Assembly (NCBI GenBank): GCA_965249925.1
Contig: OZ252260.1
Location: 310,001-374,000 of the forward strand
Reading direction: 5' to 3'
Source: Hoeflea_A sp965249925
GTDB taxonomy: Bacteria > Pseudomonadota > Alphaproteobacteria > Rhizobiales > Rhizobiaceae
Length of the DNA stretch: 64,000 bases
Part shown: one piece after another, positions 9,004 through 17,894 of the stretch
Layout of the letters: every line of letters begins with the position of its first letter
Position numbering within the stretch: position 1 is the stretch's first letter
Position numbers and translations under genes: made by a program
The notes under the pieces: generated by a model
The model's database searches: none
Told to the model about the DNA's origin: nothing
What the model saw: the letters and a program-made list of their open reading frames with translations, nothing else

Positions 9004-9207
9004 ATGTCGGATCAGGAACAGGCGGAATTGCGCCTGAAAGCGGCGCGTTTGCGCCAGGAACACGAGGATTTCGACATCGCGATCAATGCGATGATTTCGA
9101 CCGGATGCGATGCGCTGCGCATCCAGCGCATGAAAAAGAAAAAGCTGGCGATCAAGGATCAGATCGCGGAGATCGAAGATCAGATTATTCCCGATATCAT
9201 TGCCTGA
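9004..9207 (+). CDS. DUF465 (YdcH-like) small protein, second copy
   Basis: A 67-residue charged helical protein (MSDQEQAELRLKAARLRQEH...) with the same helix-turn-helix layout as the neighbouring copy: RMKKKKLAIKDQIAEIEDQI. It ends 18 bases before purE, so it probably shares the purE-purK promoter. Divergent twin DUF465 genes next to purE are a common arrangement in Hyphomicrobiales. Function is unknown. Confidence 0.85.
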   Translation: MSDQEQAELRLKAARLRQEHEDFDIAINAMISTGCDALRIQRMKKKKLAIKDQIAEIEDQIIPDIIA

Positions 9208-9225
9208 AGCCGAGTGTAACGTCTG

Positions 9226-9717
9226 ATGTCGAGCAAGCCCGTTGCCATCATCATGGGGAGCCAGTCCGACTGGCCGACGATGAAGCACGCGGCCGAAACG
9301 CTCGATGCCCTAGAAATCGGCTATGAGGCGCACATCATCTCGGCGCATCGGACCCCGGACCGCATGTTCGAGTTCGCCAGATCCGCGCGAAGCAATGGTT
9401 TCAAGACCATTATTGCCGGCGCCGGCGGTGCCGCGCATCTTCCCGGCATGACCGCGTCGCTGACGACACTTCCCGTTTTCGGCGTTCCGGTACAATCAAA
9501 GGCCCTGTCCGGCCAGGACAGCCTGCTATCGATCGTTCAGATGCCGGCCGGCATACCCGTCGGCACTCTGGCCATCGGCGCGGCCGGAGCGACCAACGCG
9601 GCGCTGCTGGCTGCCGCAGTATTGTCTGTCGCGGACGATGCTGTCGCTGATCGGCTGGCAGCCTGGCGCAAGGCACGCAGCGAAGCGGTACCGACCGCTC
9701 CGTCAGACGGACCCTAG
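9226..9717 (+). CDS. purE: N5-carboxyaminoimidazole ribonucleotide mutase
   Basis: A 163-residue cytoplasmic class I PurE. It moves the carboxylate of N5-CAIR to C4 to give CAIR in purine synthesis. Motifs are IIMGSQSDWPTM (phosphate loop), SAHRTPDRM (catalytic His) and AGAGGAAHLPGMTAS. It is followed directly by purK with no spacer (TAG then GTG), so translation is coupled. This two-enzyme route is the usual bacterial replacement for direct AIR carboxylation. Confidence 0.97.
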   Translation: MSSKPVAIIMGSQSDWPTMKHAAETLDALEIGYEAHIISAHRTPDRMFEFARSARSNGFKTIIAGAGGAAHLPGMTASLTTLPVFGVPVQSKALSGQDSLLSIVQMPAGIPVGTLAIGAAGATNAALLAAAVLSVADDAVADRLAAWRKARSEAVPTAPSDGP

Positions 9718-10812
9718 GTGATGGCCGTGTCGCCTCCGCATGCGCTGCCACCCGGTAGTGCGATCGGCATCATCGGCGGTGGCCAGTTGGGCCGCATGCT
9801 GGCCTCCGCCGCGGCGCGGCTAGGGTTTCGGACCATCATCCTGGAGCCGCAGGAATCCTGTCCAGCGGAGCAAGTCGCGAGCAGCCACATCTGCGCCGCC
9901 TACGATGATGCGGACGCACTGGACATGCTGGCCGCACTGTGTGACGTCGTGACCTACGAGTTCGAGAATGTGCCTATCGAGGCCGCCCGCGTCATCGAGG
10001 GCAAGAAACCGGTCTATCCGCCGCCGCGCGCCCTGGAGGTCGCGCAGGACCGTCTCGTCGAAAAATCGTTCCTGAACGATTGCGGGATCGAAACCGCCGC
10101 TTATGCACCCGTTGACAGCCAGGATCAGCTCGCAGAGGCACTGGGTCGTTTCGGTGGTCGAGGCGTTCTAAAGACCCGCCGCCTTGGTTATGACGGCAAG
10201 GGTCAACGGGTTTTTGCCGACCCTGACGACAATCCGGACGGCATGTATACCGCTCTGGGCCGGGTACCGCTGATTCTCGAACAACTGATCGTGTTCGAAC
10301 AGGAGATCTCCCTGATTGCAGCGCGTTCCCGCGACGGTGCGATCGCCTGTTACGATCCGGCGCGCAACGAACACCGCGACGGCATTCTGCGCCGCTCAAC
10401 AGTACCCAGCGGTGTCTCTCCCCAGATTGCGGAAACCGCAGAAAAGGCAGTCGCTGCCGCGTTGAACAGCCTGGATTATGTCGGTGTGATCGGGATGGAG
10501 TTCTTTGTCCTTGATGACGGCCGGCTGCTCGCCAATGAGTTTGCGCCACGCGTTCACAATTCGGGACACTGGACCGAAGCCGCCTGTCTCATCTCGCAAT
10601 TCGAACAGCACATCCGCGCGGTATCAGGACTGCCGCTCGGATCCCCCCGTCGGCGGTTCGATTGCCGAATGGACAACCTGATCGGCGATGAGGTCCAAAC
10701 CGTCGATGCCATCTTGCAGGAACCGGACGCGCTTCTGAACCTCTACGGCAAGCAGGAGACACGCCCGGGGCGCAAGATGGGCCATGTCACCCGCCTCGGG
10801 GCTCCGGTGTAA
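9718..10812 (+). CDS. purK: N5-carboxyaminoimidazole ribonucleotide synthase
   Basis: A 364-residue ATP-grasp enzyme that makes N5-CAIR from AIR, bicarbonate and ATP, the substrate for PurE. The N-terminus (IGIIGGGQLGRMLASAAARL) is the ribonucleotide-binding fold. The ATP-grasp core shows KTRRLGYDGKGQ, and EFAPRVHNSGHWT is the metal/substrate segment. The start may be GTG at 9718 or ATG at 9721. It forms an operon with purE and the upstream DUF465 gene. Confidence 0.96.
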   Translation: MMAVSPPHALPPGSAIGIIGGGQLGRMLASAAARLGFRTIILEPQESCPAEQVASSHICAAYDDADALDMLAALCDVVTYEFENVPIEAARVIEGKKPVYPPPRALEVAQDRLVEKSFLNDCGIETAAYAPVDSQDQLAEALGRFGGRGVLKTRRLGYDGKGQRVFADPDDNPDGMYTALGRVPLILEQLIVFEQEISLIAARSRDGAIACYDPARNEHRDGILRRSTVPSGVSPQIAETAEKAVAAALNSLDYVGVIGMEFFVLDDGRLLANEFAPRVHNSGHWTEAACLISQFEQHIRAVSGLPLGSPRRRFDCRMDNLIGDEVQTVDAILQEPDALLNLYGKQETRPGRKMGHVTRLGAPV

Positions 10813-10978
10813 TTCGGTCTTGAACCCGGCCTGCCACCGTGCGGCGGTTGACAGAGCGACCCGATGTGGCTAAACGCATCGCCGATGAATGAAGCGCGTC
10901 GTATGGCGCGCTTTTGGTTATTTTGGCAGCTCAGTGGCCGCCCATGCGCCCGCGAGCGACGATCCGGGGTCCGGAACA

Positions 10979-11104
10979 ATGAAAATCAAGAACTCGCTGA
11001 AGGCGCTCAAGTCTCGGCATCGTGAAAACCGGCTGGTGCGTCGCAAGGGCCGTGTATACGTGATCAACAAACAGAACCCGCGCTTCAAGGCACGCCAGGG
11101 CTGA
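10979..11104 (+). CDS. rpmJ: 50S ribosomal protein L36, zinc-independent form
   Basis: A 41-residue ribosomal protein (MKIKNSLKALKSRHRENRLV...NKQNPRFKARQG). It matches the YkgO-like L36 paralogue lacking the four zinc-binding residues: there is no Cys. In species with both forms this copy is used under zinc limitation; in many Hyphomicrobiales it is the only L36. The window does not show whether a Cys-containing copy exists. It lies 166 bases after purK. Confidence 0.95.
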   Translation: MKIKNSLKALKSRHRENRLVRRKGRVYVINKQNPRFKARQG

Positions 11105-11180
11105 CCTGTGCCGGAGCCTTTGTGGCTCTTCACCAAATTTTGCCTTTGAACACCGTCGCATGCGCCCTAAAACTGTGGGC

Positions 11181-11804
11181 ATGCGATCTTTTTATCTGAA
11201 CCGAACCACGCTTTATGCCCTCGCCACCGCCATTGCGTTGTCGCAGGGACCCCTTATCGTGTGGGCCCAATCGACCGATACTTCGGTCACGGAAGACACC
11301 GAACCGGAGGCGCCGGTAAGCCAGACCGAGCGGTTGGACAGCTACTTCACGCAGCTCAAGCGAGAGTATGAACCAGGCCCTGCCAAGCGCATAGCCGACA
11401 GCATCTGGGCAGAGTGGCGCGACTCGGGCAGTGCGACCGCCGACCAGCTGATGGCCTGGGCCAACGAGGCGATGCGAGACAAGCGTCACTACACGGCGCT
11501 CGATTTGCTGGACCAGGTAACCGTGCTCGTGCCGGACTACGCGGAAGGCTGGAACCGGCGTGCCACGCTGCACTACATGATGAACGACCACTCCAAGTCG
11601 ATGGCGGATATCAATCGGGTACTGCAGCTGGAACCGCGCCATTTCGGGGCCCTGATGGGCATGGGCGCCATCCTTGCGCAGGCCGGCAGGGACGAGGCCG
11701 CGTTAGGGACCTACATCAAAGTGCTCGAAGTGTATCCGGCGATGCGCGAGGCCCAGGAAGAGGTCGGCAAGCTGACCGACAAACTGGCCGGTGACGAAAT
11801 CTGA
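11181..11804 (+). CDS. Exported tetratricopeptide-repeat protein
   Basis: About 207 residues with a signal peptide (MRSFYLNRTTLYALATAIAL..., cleavage near VWAQ). Three TPR units follow: WANEAMRDKRHYTALDLLDQ, WNRRATLHYMMNDHSKSMAD and ALMGMGAILAQAGRDEAALG. An alternative ATG lies 21 bases upstream. It is predicted to be periplasmic and to mediate protein contacts. A TPR gene after rpmJ is conserved in the order. No catalytic motif is seen. Confidence 0.82.
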   Translation: MRSFYLNRTTLYALATAIALSQGPLIVWAQSTDTSVTEDTEPEAPVSQTERLDSYFTQLKREYEPGPAKRIADSIWAEWRDSGSATADQLMAWANEAMRDKRHYTALDLLDQVTVLVPDYAEGWNRRATLHYMMNDHSKSMADINRVLQLEPRHFGALMGMGAILAQAGRDEAALGTYIKVLEVYPAMREAQEEVGKLTDKLAGDEI

Positions 11805-11827
11805 AGCGACCCGCGAGTAGGTCCGTC

Positions 11828-12889
11828 ATGCTGACCATCGCAATCGTTTCAGTCCTGGCCTTGCTGGTGTTCACGCGGCTCCAGGTAAGGCGTATTGAAC
11901 GGCTCCATCCACCAAGCGGTGAAATGGTCGACGCAGGCGGCTTTCGTTTGCACGCCGTTCATATCAAGGGGCCACCACAAGCCGATCTGCCGCCGATCGT
12001 ATTCCTACACGGCGCCAGCGGCAATTTGTGCGATCAGGTGATGGCGTTCCGTCGGAAACTCGAAGGCCGGGCCGATCTGCTGTTCGTCGACCGTCCGGGG
12101 CACGGCTGGTCGGAACGCGGCGGTGCGGACAACGGATATCCGCCGGGACAAGCGCGCAGCATTGCCGCGTTGCTCGACAGCAAGGGTATCGACCGGGCGC
12201 TTGTTGTCGGTCATTCCTTCGGTGGCGCCATTGCATCGAGCTTTGCCCTCGAAAATCCGCAAAGAGTGGCTGGCCTGCTGCTTATGTCGGCTCCCACGCA
12301 TCCATGGCCGGGTGGTATCGCATGGCATCTGCGCGTTTCGTCGGCACCCGTCATCGGCCATATCTTCACCGAACTGTTGGCCGTGCCGGCGGGTCTGGCG
12401 CGGATTGCCCGAGCGGCCCGCTGTGTCTTTCGGCCCAACGCCTTTCCGCCGGACTATCTGGAAAGAACCGGCACTGCGCTGGTTCTGCGACCGCGGTCCT
12501 TTCGAAACAACGCCGTCGATGTCGCCAATCTGTTTGACCATGTGGTGCGGACGGCGCCGCGCTATGGCGACATCAAGGCGCCGACCGTCGTCATTACCGG
12601 CGACACAGACACGATCGTTTCTCCCGACATCCATTCGGTGGCAATGGCTGAACAGGTCGCCGGATCGCAGCTGGTGCGTATCCGCGGAGTCGGCCATAAG
12701 CCCGACTATGCGGCGACCGACCTGTGCATCGCCGCGATGGAACACCTCGCCGGCATGGATGTCGATCTCGTCGCTATGACTGAAGCCGTCGAACGGCGCC
12801 TAACCGAACAGTCGGCGCATCCTCCGGCGGAACGCGGCGGCGCCGGGCGGCCGAATCAGATCCCGGTCATCCCGTCCGATCCGATATAG
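11828..12889 (+). CDS. Membrane-anchored alpha/beta hydrolase
   Basis: A 353-residue protein with an N-terminal membrane segment (LTIAIVSVLALLVFTRL) and an alpha/beta hydrolase domain. The oxyanion motif is VFLHGASGN, the nucleophile elbow GHSFGG, the acid in ITGDTDTIVS and the His in GVGHKPD, so the triad is complete. The ester or amide substrate is unknown. It starts 23 bases after the TPR gene. Its last 34 bases overlap the 3' end of pyk on the opposite strand. Confidence 0.85.
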   Translation: MLTIAIVSVLALLVFTRLQVRRIERLHPPSGEMVDAGGFRLHAVHIKGPPQADLPPIVFLHGASGNLCDQVMAFRRKLEGRADLLFVDRPGHGWSERGGADNGYPPGQARSIAALLDSKGIDRALVVGHSFGGAIASSFALENPQRVAGLLLMSAPTHPWPGGIAWHLRVSSAPVIGHIFTELLAVPAGLARIARAARCVFRPNAFPPDYLERTGTALVLRPRSFRNNAVDVANLFDHVVRTAPRYGDIKAPTVVITGDTDTIVSPDIHSVAMAEQVAGSQLVRIRGVGHKPDYAATDLCIAAMEHLAGMDVDLVAMTEAVERRLTEQSAHPPAERGGAGRPNQIPVIPSDPI

Positions 12890-14295
12890 GCGATTCGCAG
12901 CATGTTGGTGGCGCCCGGCGTTCCGAACGGCACGCCGGCGGTAATGATCACCCTGTCCCCGGGCTTGCCGATGCCCTCCGCAAACGTCACCCGGCAGGCG
13001 ATGTCGACCACATCATCGAGTCCCCGCGCGTCTTCGCTGATAACGCAGTGCAATCCCCAGGCCAGTGAAAGCCGACGCGCGGTTTGCGGGATCGGCGACA
13101 GGGCGATGATCGGTACCTGCGGCCGCTCACGCGACGCCCTGAGGCCGGTCGTACCGGAGGAGGTAAAGCAGACAATCGCGCACAGCTGAAGCGTTTCCGC
13201 GATCTGCCGGGCCGCCGCCGAGATGGCGTCGGCGCCAGTGGCTTCCGGTTCCGAACGCTGGGCATGAATGATGCTGTGATAGTTGGGATCTTTCTCCACC
13301 TCGCGGGCGATCGAGGCCATGGTTGTGACGGCTTCCACCGGATAGTCGCCGGCCGCCGATTCAGCCGACAGCATGACCGCATCGGCGCCCTCGAAGACGG
13401 CGGTCGCCACGTCGGAGACCTCGGCACGGGTTGGCACCGGCGCCGTGATCATCGATTCCAGCATCTGGGTCGCCACGACCACAGGCTTGCCGGCCCGCCG
13501 ACAGGCTCGGGTCAGCTGCTTCTGCAGCCCCGGAACCGATTCCAGCGGCAGTTCGACACCGAGGTCTCCGCGCGCCACCATCAGGGCATCCGTCAGTTCG
13601 ATGATCTCATCGATCCGCTCGATCGCCTGAGGCTTTTCGATTTTCGCCATCAGAGCGACTTTTCCACGCGCCACCTTGCGCACTTCGGCAAGGTCTTCCG
13701 GCCTCTGAATGAATGACAGCGCGACCCAATCGACGTCTTCGGTCTCGAGCACCGCCGCTAGGTCTTTGTGGTCCTTTGGCGTCAGCGCCCCGGTTGCCAG
13801 TGTCGAGTCAGGCAGACTCACGCCCTTGCGGTCGGAGATTTTGCTTCCTGACACCACGGTACACTGGATCGAATGGGCGTCGCAGACCTCCGCCTTGAGC
13901 TGCAGTCGACCGTCGTCGATCAGCAGCCGATGCCCCGGCTTGACGGCTTCGAAAATCTCGGGGTGTGGCAGAAAGACACGCATGGCGTCGCCCGGGGTTT
14001 CGTCGGTGTCCAGTGTAAAGGTCTGCCCGGGCATCAACTCGACGGCCGTGTTCTTGAATTTGCCAACCCGCAACTTCGGGCCCTGCAGATCGGCGAGGAT
14101 ACCGATCGGACGGCCGCAGCGTTCCTCCACGGTGCGGATGCGCTGGACCAGTTCCCGCATCATGTCGTGGCTGGAATGGCTCATATTGATACGGAAGGCG
14201 TCGGCCCCGGCCTCATAGAGTTTCTGGATCGTCTCCACATCCGACGAGGCCGGCCCCAGGGTTGCCAGTATCTTAACCTTCCGATGGCGCGTCAT
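12856..14295 (-). CDS. pyk: Pyruvate kinase
   Basis: A 479-residue glycolytic enzyme converting phosphoenolpyruvate and ADP to pyruvate and ATP. The N-terminus is RKVKILATLGPAS. RINMSHSSHD binds substrate, and MAKIEKPQAIERIDEI carries the catalytic Lys. MVARGDLGVELPLE gives Mg2+ and PEP ligands. The C-terminal regulatory domain has ITAGVPFGTPGATNM. Its ATG overlaps the stop of the DUF1036 gene by one base (TGATG). Confidence 0.97.
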   Translation of the reverse strand: MTRHRKVKILATLGPASSDVETIQKLYEAGADAFRINMSHSSHDMMRELVQRIRTVEERCGRPIGILADLQGPKLRVGKFKNTAVELMPGQTFTLDTDETPGDAMRVFLPHPEIFEAVKPGHRLLIDDGRLQLKAEVCDAHSIQCTVVSGSKISDRKGVSLPDSTLATGALTPKDHKDLAAVLETEDVDWVALSFIQRPEDLAEVRKVARGKVALMAKIEKPQAIERIDEIIELTDALMVARGDLGVELPLESVPGLQKQLTRACRRAGKPVVVATQMLESMITAPVPTRAEVSDVATAVFEGADAVMLSAESAAGDYPVEAVTTMASIAREVEKDPNYHSIIHAQRSEPEATGADAISAAARQIAETLQLCAIVCFTSSGTTGLRASRERPQVPIIALSPIPQTARRLSLAWGLHCVISEDARGLDDVVDIACRVTFAEGIGKPGDRVIITAGVPFGTPGATNMLRIAYIGSDGMTGI

Positions 14296-14747
14296 CAGTT
14301 TTGACCTTCCTCGAGTTCCGCCGAATCGGAAAGCTGGACCATCCAGCTCGCCTGTTGACCGGTGTCATATTCCTTGAAGCCCATGCGCAGAAAACCGCGC
14401 GTGAAGCAATTCTGCACACCGACGATCTTGAACTCGTCCTCGGCGACGCACATGTTGACGTCCCCGCCCCAACGACCGCCACGCGCGGCATCCTCGGCAT
14501 AGACGTAGTAGTAACGCGACTGCAACTGTCCTTCGATCAGGGTCGCACAGGACGTCGCCGGTATCTGCCACCATCCTTCAGTGATCCAGCCCTCCTGGCC
14601 GCGGTATCCAATGGCGACACCGACCAGATTCTGTGTTCCATTGCAAACCCTGAAATCCGCCCTAGCTTCTTGCGATAAGAATACAATCGCCAAAAACGCT
14701 AGCAATGCGAAACCTGTGTGACAGCGCGGCAACCTATGTTCAGACAC
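14295..14747 (-). CDS. DUF1036 secreted protein
   Basis: A 150-residue protein with a signal peptide (FALLAFLAIVFLSQEARA) and a DUF1036 domain: DFRVCNGTQNLVGVAIGYRG, EGWWQIPATSCATLIEG, YYYVYAEDA. Four Cys are conserved in the mature part and could form two disulfides in the periplasm. It is the first gene of a tightly coupled pair with pyk, an association that recurs in Hyphomicrobiales. The role is unknown. The divergent spacer to 15001 (253 bases) probably holds promoters for both directions. Confidence 0.88.
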   Translation of the reverse strand: MSEHRLPRCHTGFALLAFLAIVFLSQEARADFRVCNGTQNLVGVAIGYRGQEGWITEGWWQIPATSCATLIEGQLQSRYYYVYAEDAARGGRWGGDVNMCVAEDEFKIVGVQNCFTRGFLRMGFKEYDTGQQASWMVQLSDSAELEEGQN

Positions 14748-15000
14748 GACTCGATCGGACCCCGTTTCATGCCGGACGTGTGCGTGACGGCACGCGTGAT
14801 GTTCAACACGACGGCTTTGATATGTGCAGCAATGGCGGGGCCAATGTCAACGAAAGAGGGCCTTTTCAAGGCCGCCTCAGCTTGTCATAAGACCATGAAA
14901 GGGCACCGCAATCGGCCGCGCCGCATAGGCCAGCCATGACCGGATGCGGCCTGGATTTGGTGCTCGGCAGCCATAGACGACCAATTGCGAGGACAACAGG

Positions 15001-15306
15001 ATGACCGATATCAACGAGCAGCAGAAAACCGAGTTGGAGGCTGCAGCATTTCGCACCCTCGTCGCGCATTTGCGCCAGCGCACCGATGTGCAGAACATCG
15101 ACCTAATGAATCTCGCTGGCTTCTGCCGAAATTGTCTGTCGAACTGGTATCAGGACGCGGCGGCGCAAGCAGGCATTGACATCGACAAAGCCGAAGCACG
15201 GACAATCATTTACGGCATGCCCTATGAGGAGTGGAAAGCCAGGTATCAGACCGAGGCGACCGAGGCTCAGAAGGCGGCTTTCAACGCTTCCAAGCCCAAC
15301 CACTGA
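15001..15306 (+). CDS. DUF1244 family protein
   Basis: A 101-residue, all-helical cytoplasmic protein. The family signature is visible in LMNLAGFCRNCLSNWYQDAA and IIYGMPYEEWKARYQ; the CRNC pair may bind metal or be redox active. Structures of the family exist, but no function is established. It sits between DUF1036-pyk and gapR, a conserved neighbourhood in Hyphomicrobiales. Confidence 0.9.
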   Translation: MTDINEQQKTELEAAAFRTLVAHLRQRTDVQNIDLMNLAGFCRNCLSNWYQDAAAQAGIDIDKAEARTIIYGMPYEEWKARYQTEATEAQKAAFNASKPNH

Positions 15307-15407
15307 CCGACGCCGGGCATAACCCCCATGGGGCTGCGCTTTGCTCTTGACGTGGCGGTCGCCGCAAGGCACCTGTCTGCTTCTACCGAACAGCACAGGA
15401 ATCGCTC

Positions 15408-15671
15408 ATGTTGGAGACCCAGGGAGTAGCCCGAGATCAGTTGCGTGCCTTTGTCGAGCGGATCGAACGGCTGGAAGAAGAGAAGAAAACCATCGCTGAC
15501 GACATCAAGGACGTCTACGGCGAGGCCAAAGCCATGGGTTTCGATACGAAGGTGCTGCGTAAGGTGATTTCCATCCGCAAGCAGGACCAAAACGAGCGTC
15601 TCGAGCAGGAAGCGGTGCTCGATACCTATCTCCACGCCCTGGGCATGGCGGACGCTCCTCCTCAGGAGTAA
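15408..15671 (+). CDS. gapR: GapR-family nucleoid protein (DUF2312)
   Basis: An 87-residue helical protein whose N-terminal coiled coil (LRAFVERIERLEEEKKTIAD) and following basic helix (TKVLRKVISIRKQDQNE) match GapR/DUF2312. In Caulobacter, GapR clamps overtwisted DNA ahead of polymerases and stimulates topoisomerases. The same role is inferred here. It is 101 bases after the DUF1244 gene and converges with the DUF882 gene, ending 10 bases from that gene's stop. Confidence 0.9.
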   Translation: MLETQGVARDQLRAFVERIERLEEEKKTIADDIKDVYGEAKAMGFDTKVLRKVISIRKQDQNERLEQEAVLDTYLHALGMADAPPQE

Positions 15672-15681
15672 CTTGTTACCA

Positions 15682-17574
15682 TCAGTTGCTGGAGACGAAG
15701 CGGGCGACTGTCATGAAGTTGACGGCCCGTCCGGCAAAACGATCGGCGACGGCAACCTCGTTATCGATCGAAAAGCCTTCAAGATGCACCGTGTCCGGAG
15801 CGCTACGCATATGGGCGGAGACAAAATGCGGCAGCCGCGCCGGTCCCTGCATCGACGTGACGCTGTGTGTCGCGAACGCGCGGTTGGTCACCAGGTTCGG
15901 TGTCAGCACCGGTTCCTTGCGGACCGAAGCACGACGGCTCTGTTGCGCATCGCTGGCATTGGGCCGCGCGCCCTTCACGCTGTTTTGCCGCGCTAAAGGC
16001 GCGAACGCACTGTCCAGAATGCCGTTTGCCCGCGGTGACGCTTCCGTTGGCGGTGCGAGTGCCACCGCAACCGGCGCACCGGGCCTTTCGGTTTTGCCGC
16101 CCAGAGATCCGAAGGGCGAGGGCTGTGGGACGGGGATGCCACCGACCAGCAACCCGCTGTCCACCGCGCTGGTTTCAGGTGCATAGGCCGCGGCGATGAC
16201 CAGTCCTTCGGTCGATGCGCTGTTCGGCCGGATTTGCGGACGCGGCACGAAAGCAAGGCTGACCGGCGCCTCGCTGCCAGCGGCCAGCGGATTGTCGGCC
16301 GGAGTCTGAATGGACGCCGGGGTCAAACCCGTATCCGCGATGGACGTCGTTGCCGGAGCCAGCAGAAATGCACCGGCGGTCACAGCCGGTTGCGCAATGG
16401 CGACCCGCGTTCCGGCATCCAGGTCTGTCCGGGCCGGTAAGGAGGGGATCGGAATGGTGGATCCGTCTGAAGCGAAAGCTGCGGTAAAGAGAGGCGTTGC
16501 CACTTGCCCGTTGCCGGAAGGCGTAGTCGTCGCCGGCGCCAGCGCCACCTGTATGGGCTGCTCTTGCGTCGACAGGCTTGCGAGCGCCACGCCGCTCTCG
16601 CCTGCCGTCGGGCGTGGCTGCGGTGTCGGGATGAAGGCGAGCGCCACCGATGGTTCTTGCGGCGCCGGCGGTTCCGGCGCGCGCGGTTTCGGTGCCGGCG
16701 GTTGCGCTGGCGGATTGCTGCGCTTGCGCGTCACCCGGACGGGTTTGGCCTCTTCTTCATCCCTGTTGCCGCCACGGAAAAGCCCGGCGAGCAGGTTGCC
16801 GCCGGAAGAGCGTTTGCCGGCAACGCGAATTTCCTTGGCGGTGACCCGCGACTTGTAGTCGGCCATCGCCTGTTGGTATCCCGGAAGCGGTTTGCCGTCC
16901 TTCGGCAGATGCAGTGTCTTGCCTTTGGGAAACAGACTGACCAGTTCCTTGCGGCTCATGCGCGGCCAGGAGCGCACGCTGCCGACATCGATGTGGACGA
17001 AGGGCGAGCCGGATCGCGGATAGTAGCCGACGCCGCCCACCTGGGCCTGCATGGCAACACGCCGTAGCTTGCTGAGCTTGACGTCAGGCAGATAGAAGTC
17101 GATGGCTCGTCCCAGCACGTGCTGGCTTCGCCTGGCCACGCCCTTGGAGCGTTTGCGCAGCATCGCGTTGGTTTGCGGAGAGCGGTATGCCGATACGACG
17201 TGGATGTGTTTCTTGGAGCCGCTGGCCTGATAGACCTCCCACAGCAGATCAAGCAGCCGCGGGTCCATCTTCGTCGGTTCGTTGCGCCGCCAGTCGCGCA
17301 GGAAACGATTTACTTTCTTGAGCCCGGAGGGAATGTAGCGCCCGTTTTTCTTATAGGTGATGGTGGCGCGTTCCTTGGTGTGCAGGAAATAGAGCTTCAG
17401 CGAACGGGTCTCGGCCGCCGCCGGGCCAGCCAGGGAAACGCAAAGCAGGGTCGCCGCCAGCAGAACCAAACGGTAGCGGCACAGCCGCACCACCCCACTC
17501 AACCTGTATGAGCCCCTCTCCAAGTCGTATTCGTCCCCTGCGTCCCGCCGCTTACGCGCCTGCGTCGTCGTCAC
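15682..17574 (-). CDS. DUF882/M15-type peptidase with long Pro/Ala-rich tail
   Basis: A 630-residue exported protein with an Arg-rich N-terminus and hydrophobic signal (about 32-54). The DUF882 (YcbK-like, peptidase M15A) domain covers about 60-210. Zinc ligands are visible in SAYRSPQTN, SQHVLGRAIDFYLPD and SPFVHIDVG. These enzymes act on peptidoglycan peptides or cell-wall cross-links in the periplasm. Residues ~260-630 are low-complexity and disordered, rich in Pro/Ala, with repeated phrases of the type ALAFIPTPQPRPT and SLAFVPRPQIRPN. The tail may span or tether to the envelope. A longer or shorter start is possible. Confidence 0.88.
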   Translation of the reverse strand: MTTTQARKRRDAGDEYDLERGSYRLSGVVRLCRYRLVLLAATLLCVSLAGPAAAETRSLKLYFLHTKERATITYKKNGRYIPSGLKKVNRFLRDWRRNEPTKMDPRLLDLLWEVYQASGSKKHIHVVSAYRSPQTNAMLRKRSKGVARRSQHVLGRAIDFYLPDVKLSKLRRVAMQAQVGGVGYYPRSGSPFVHIDVGSVRSWPRMSRKELVSLFPKGKTLHLPKDGKPLPGYQQAMADYKSRVTAKEIRVAGKRSSGGNLLAGLFRGGNRDEEEAKPVRVTRKRSNPPAQPPAPKPRAPEPPAPQEPSVALAFIPTPQPRPTAGESGVALASLSTQEQPIQVALAPATTTPSGNGQVATPLFTAAFASDGSTIPIPSLPARTDLDAGTRVAIAQPAVTAGAFLLAPATTSIADTGLTPASIQTPADNPLAAGSEAPVSLAFVPRPQIRPNSASTEGLVIAAAYAPETSAVDSGLLVGGIPVPQPSPFGSLGGKTERPGAPVAVALAPPTEASPRANGILDSAFAPLARQNSVKGARPNASDAQQSRRASVRKEPVLTPNLVTNRAFATHSVTSMQGPARLPHFVSAHMRSAPDTVHLEGFSIDNEVAVADRFAGRAVNFMTVARFVSSN

Positions 17575-17894
17575 GGCTCACGGTCAAATCTGCCTATATC
17601 AAATGATTAGGACAAATCATACTTCCCGCTTACCCTCATCGACTGCTGTCTTAGAATTGCGGTCAGAGCATGGCAACGCGCTCACACTCCATTTCAGCGG
17701 TAACTTATAGTGAACAGATCCCTAACAATGGGTGAAGAACACGACGGCGGCCCCATCACAATTGGTTTCAGAGTGCAATGTTGAAGTGTTGGTAGACCGG
17801 TTGTCCGGGTTTTTGTATGGGTACGCCGAACGACGGGCAACCAGCCCGCTTCGATATTTTCGCCTTATTCGACGTAAGATCAGGGACCATACCT
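17575..17894 (+). other. Divergent intergenic region (DUF882 / pepF)
   Basis: 320 AT-richer bases between divergent genes, expected to hold both promoters. A short dyad ATGATT-N6-AATCAT lies near 17603-17620. No other feature is recognised. Confidence 0.4.
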
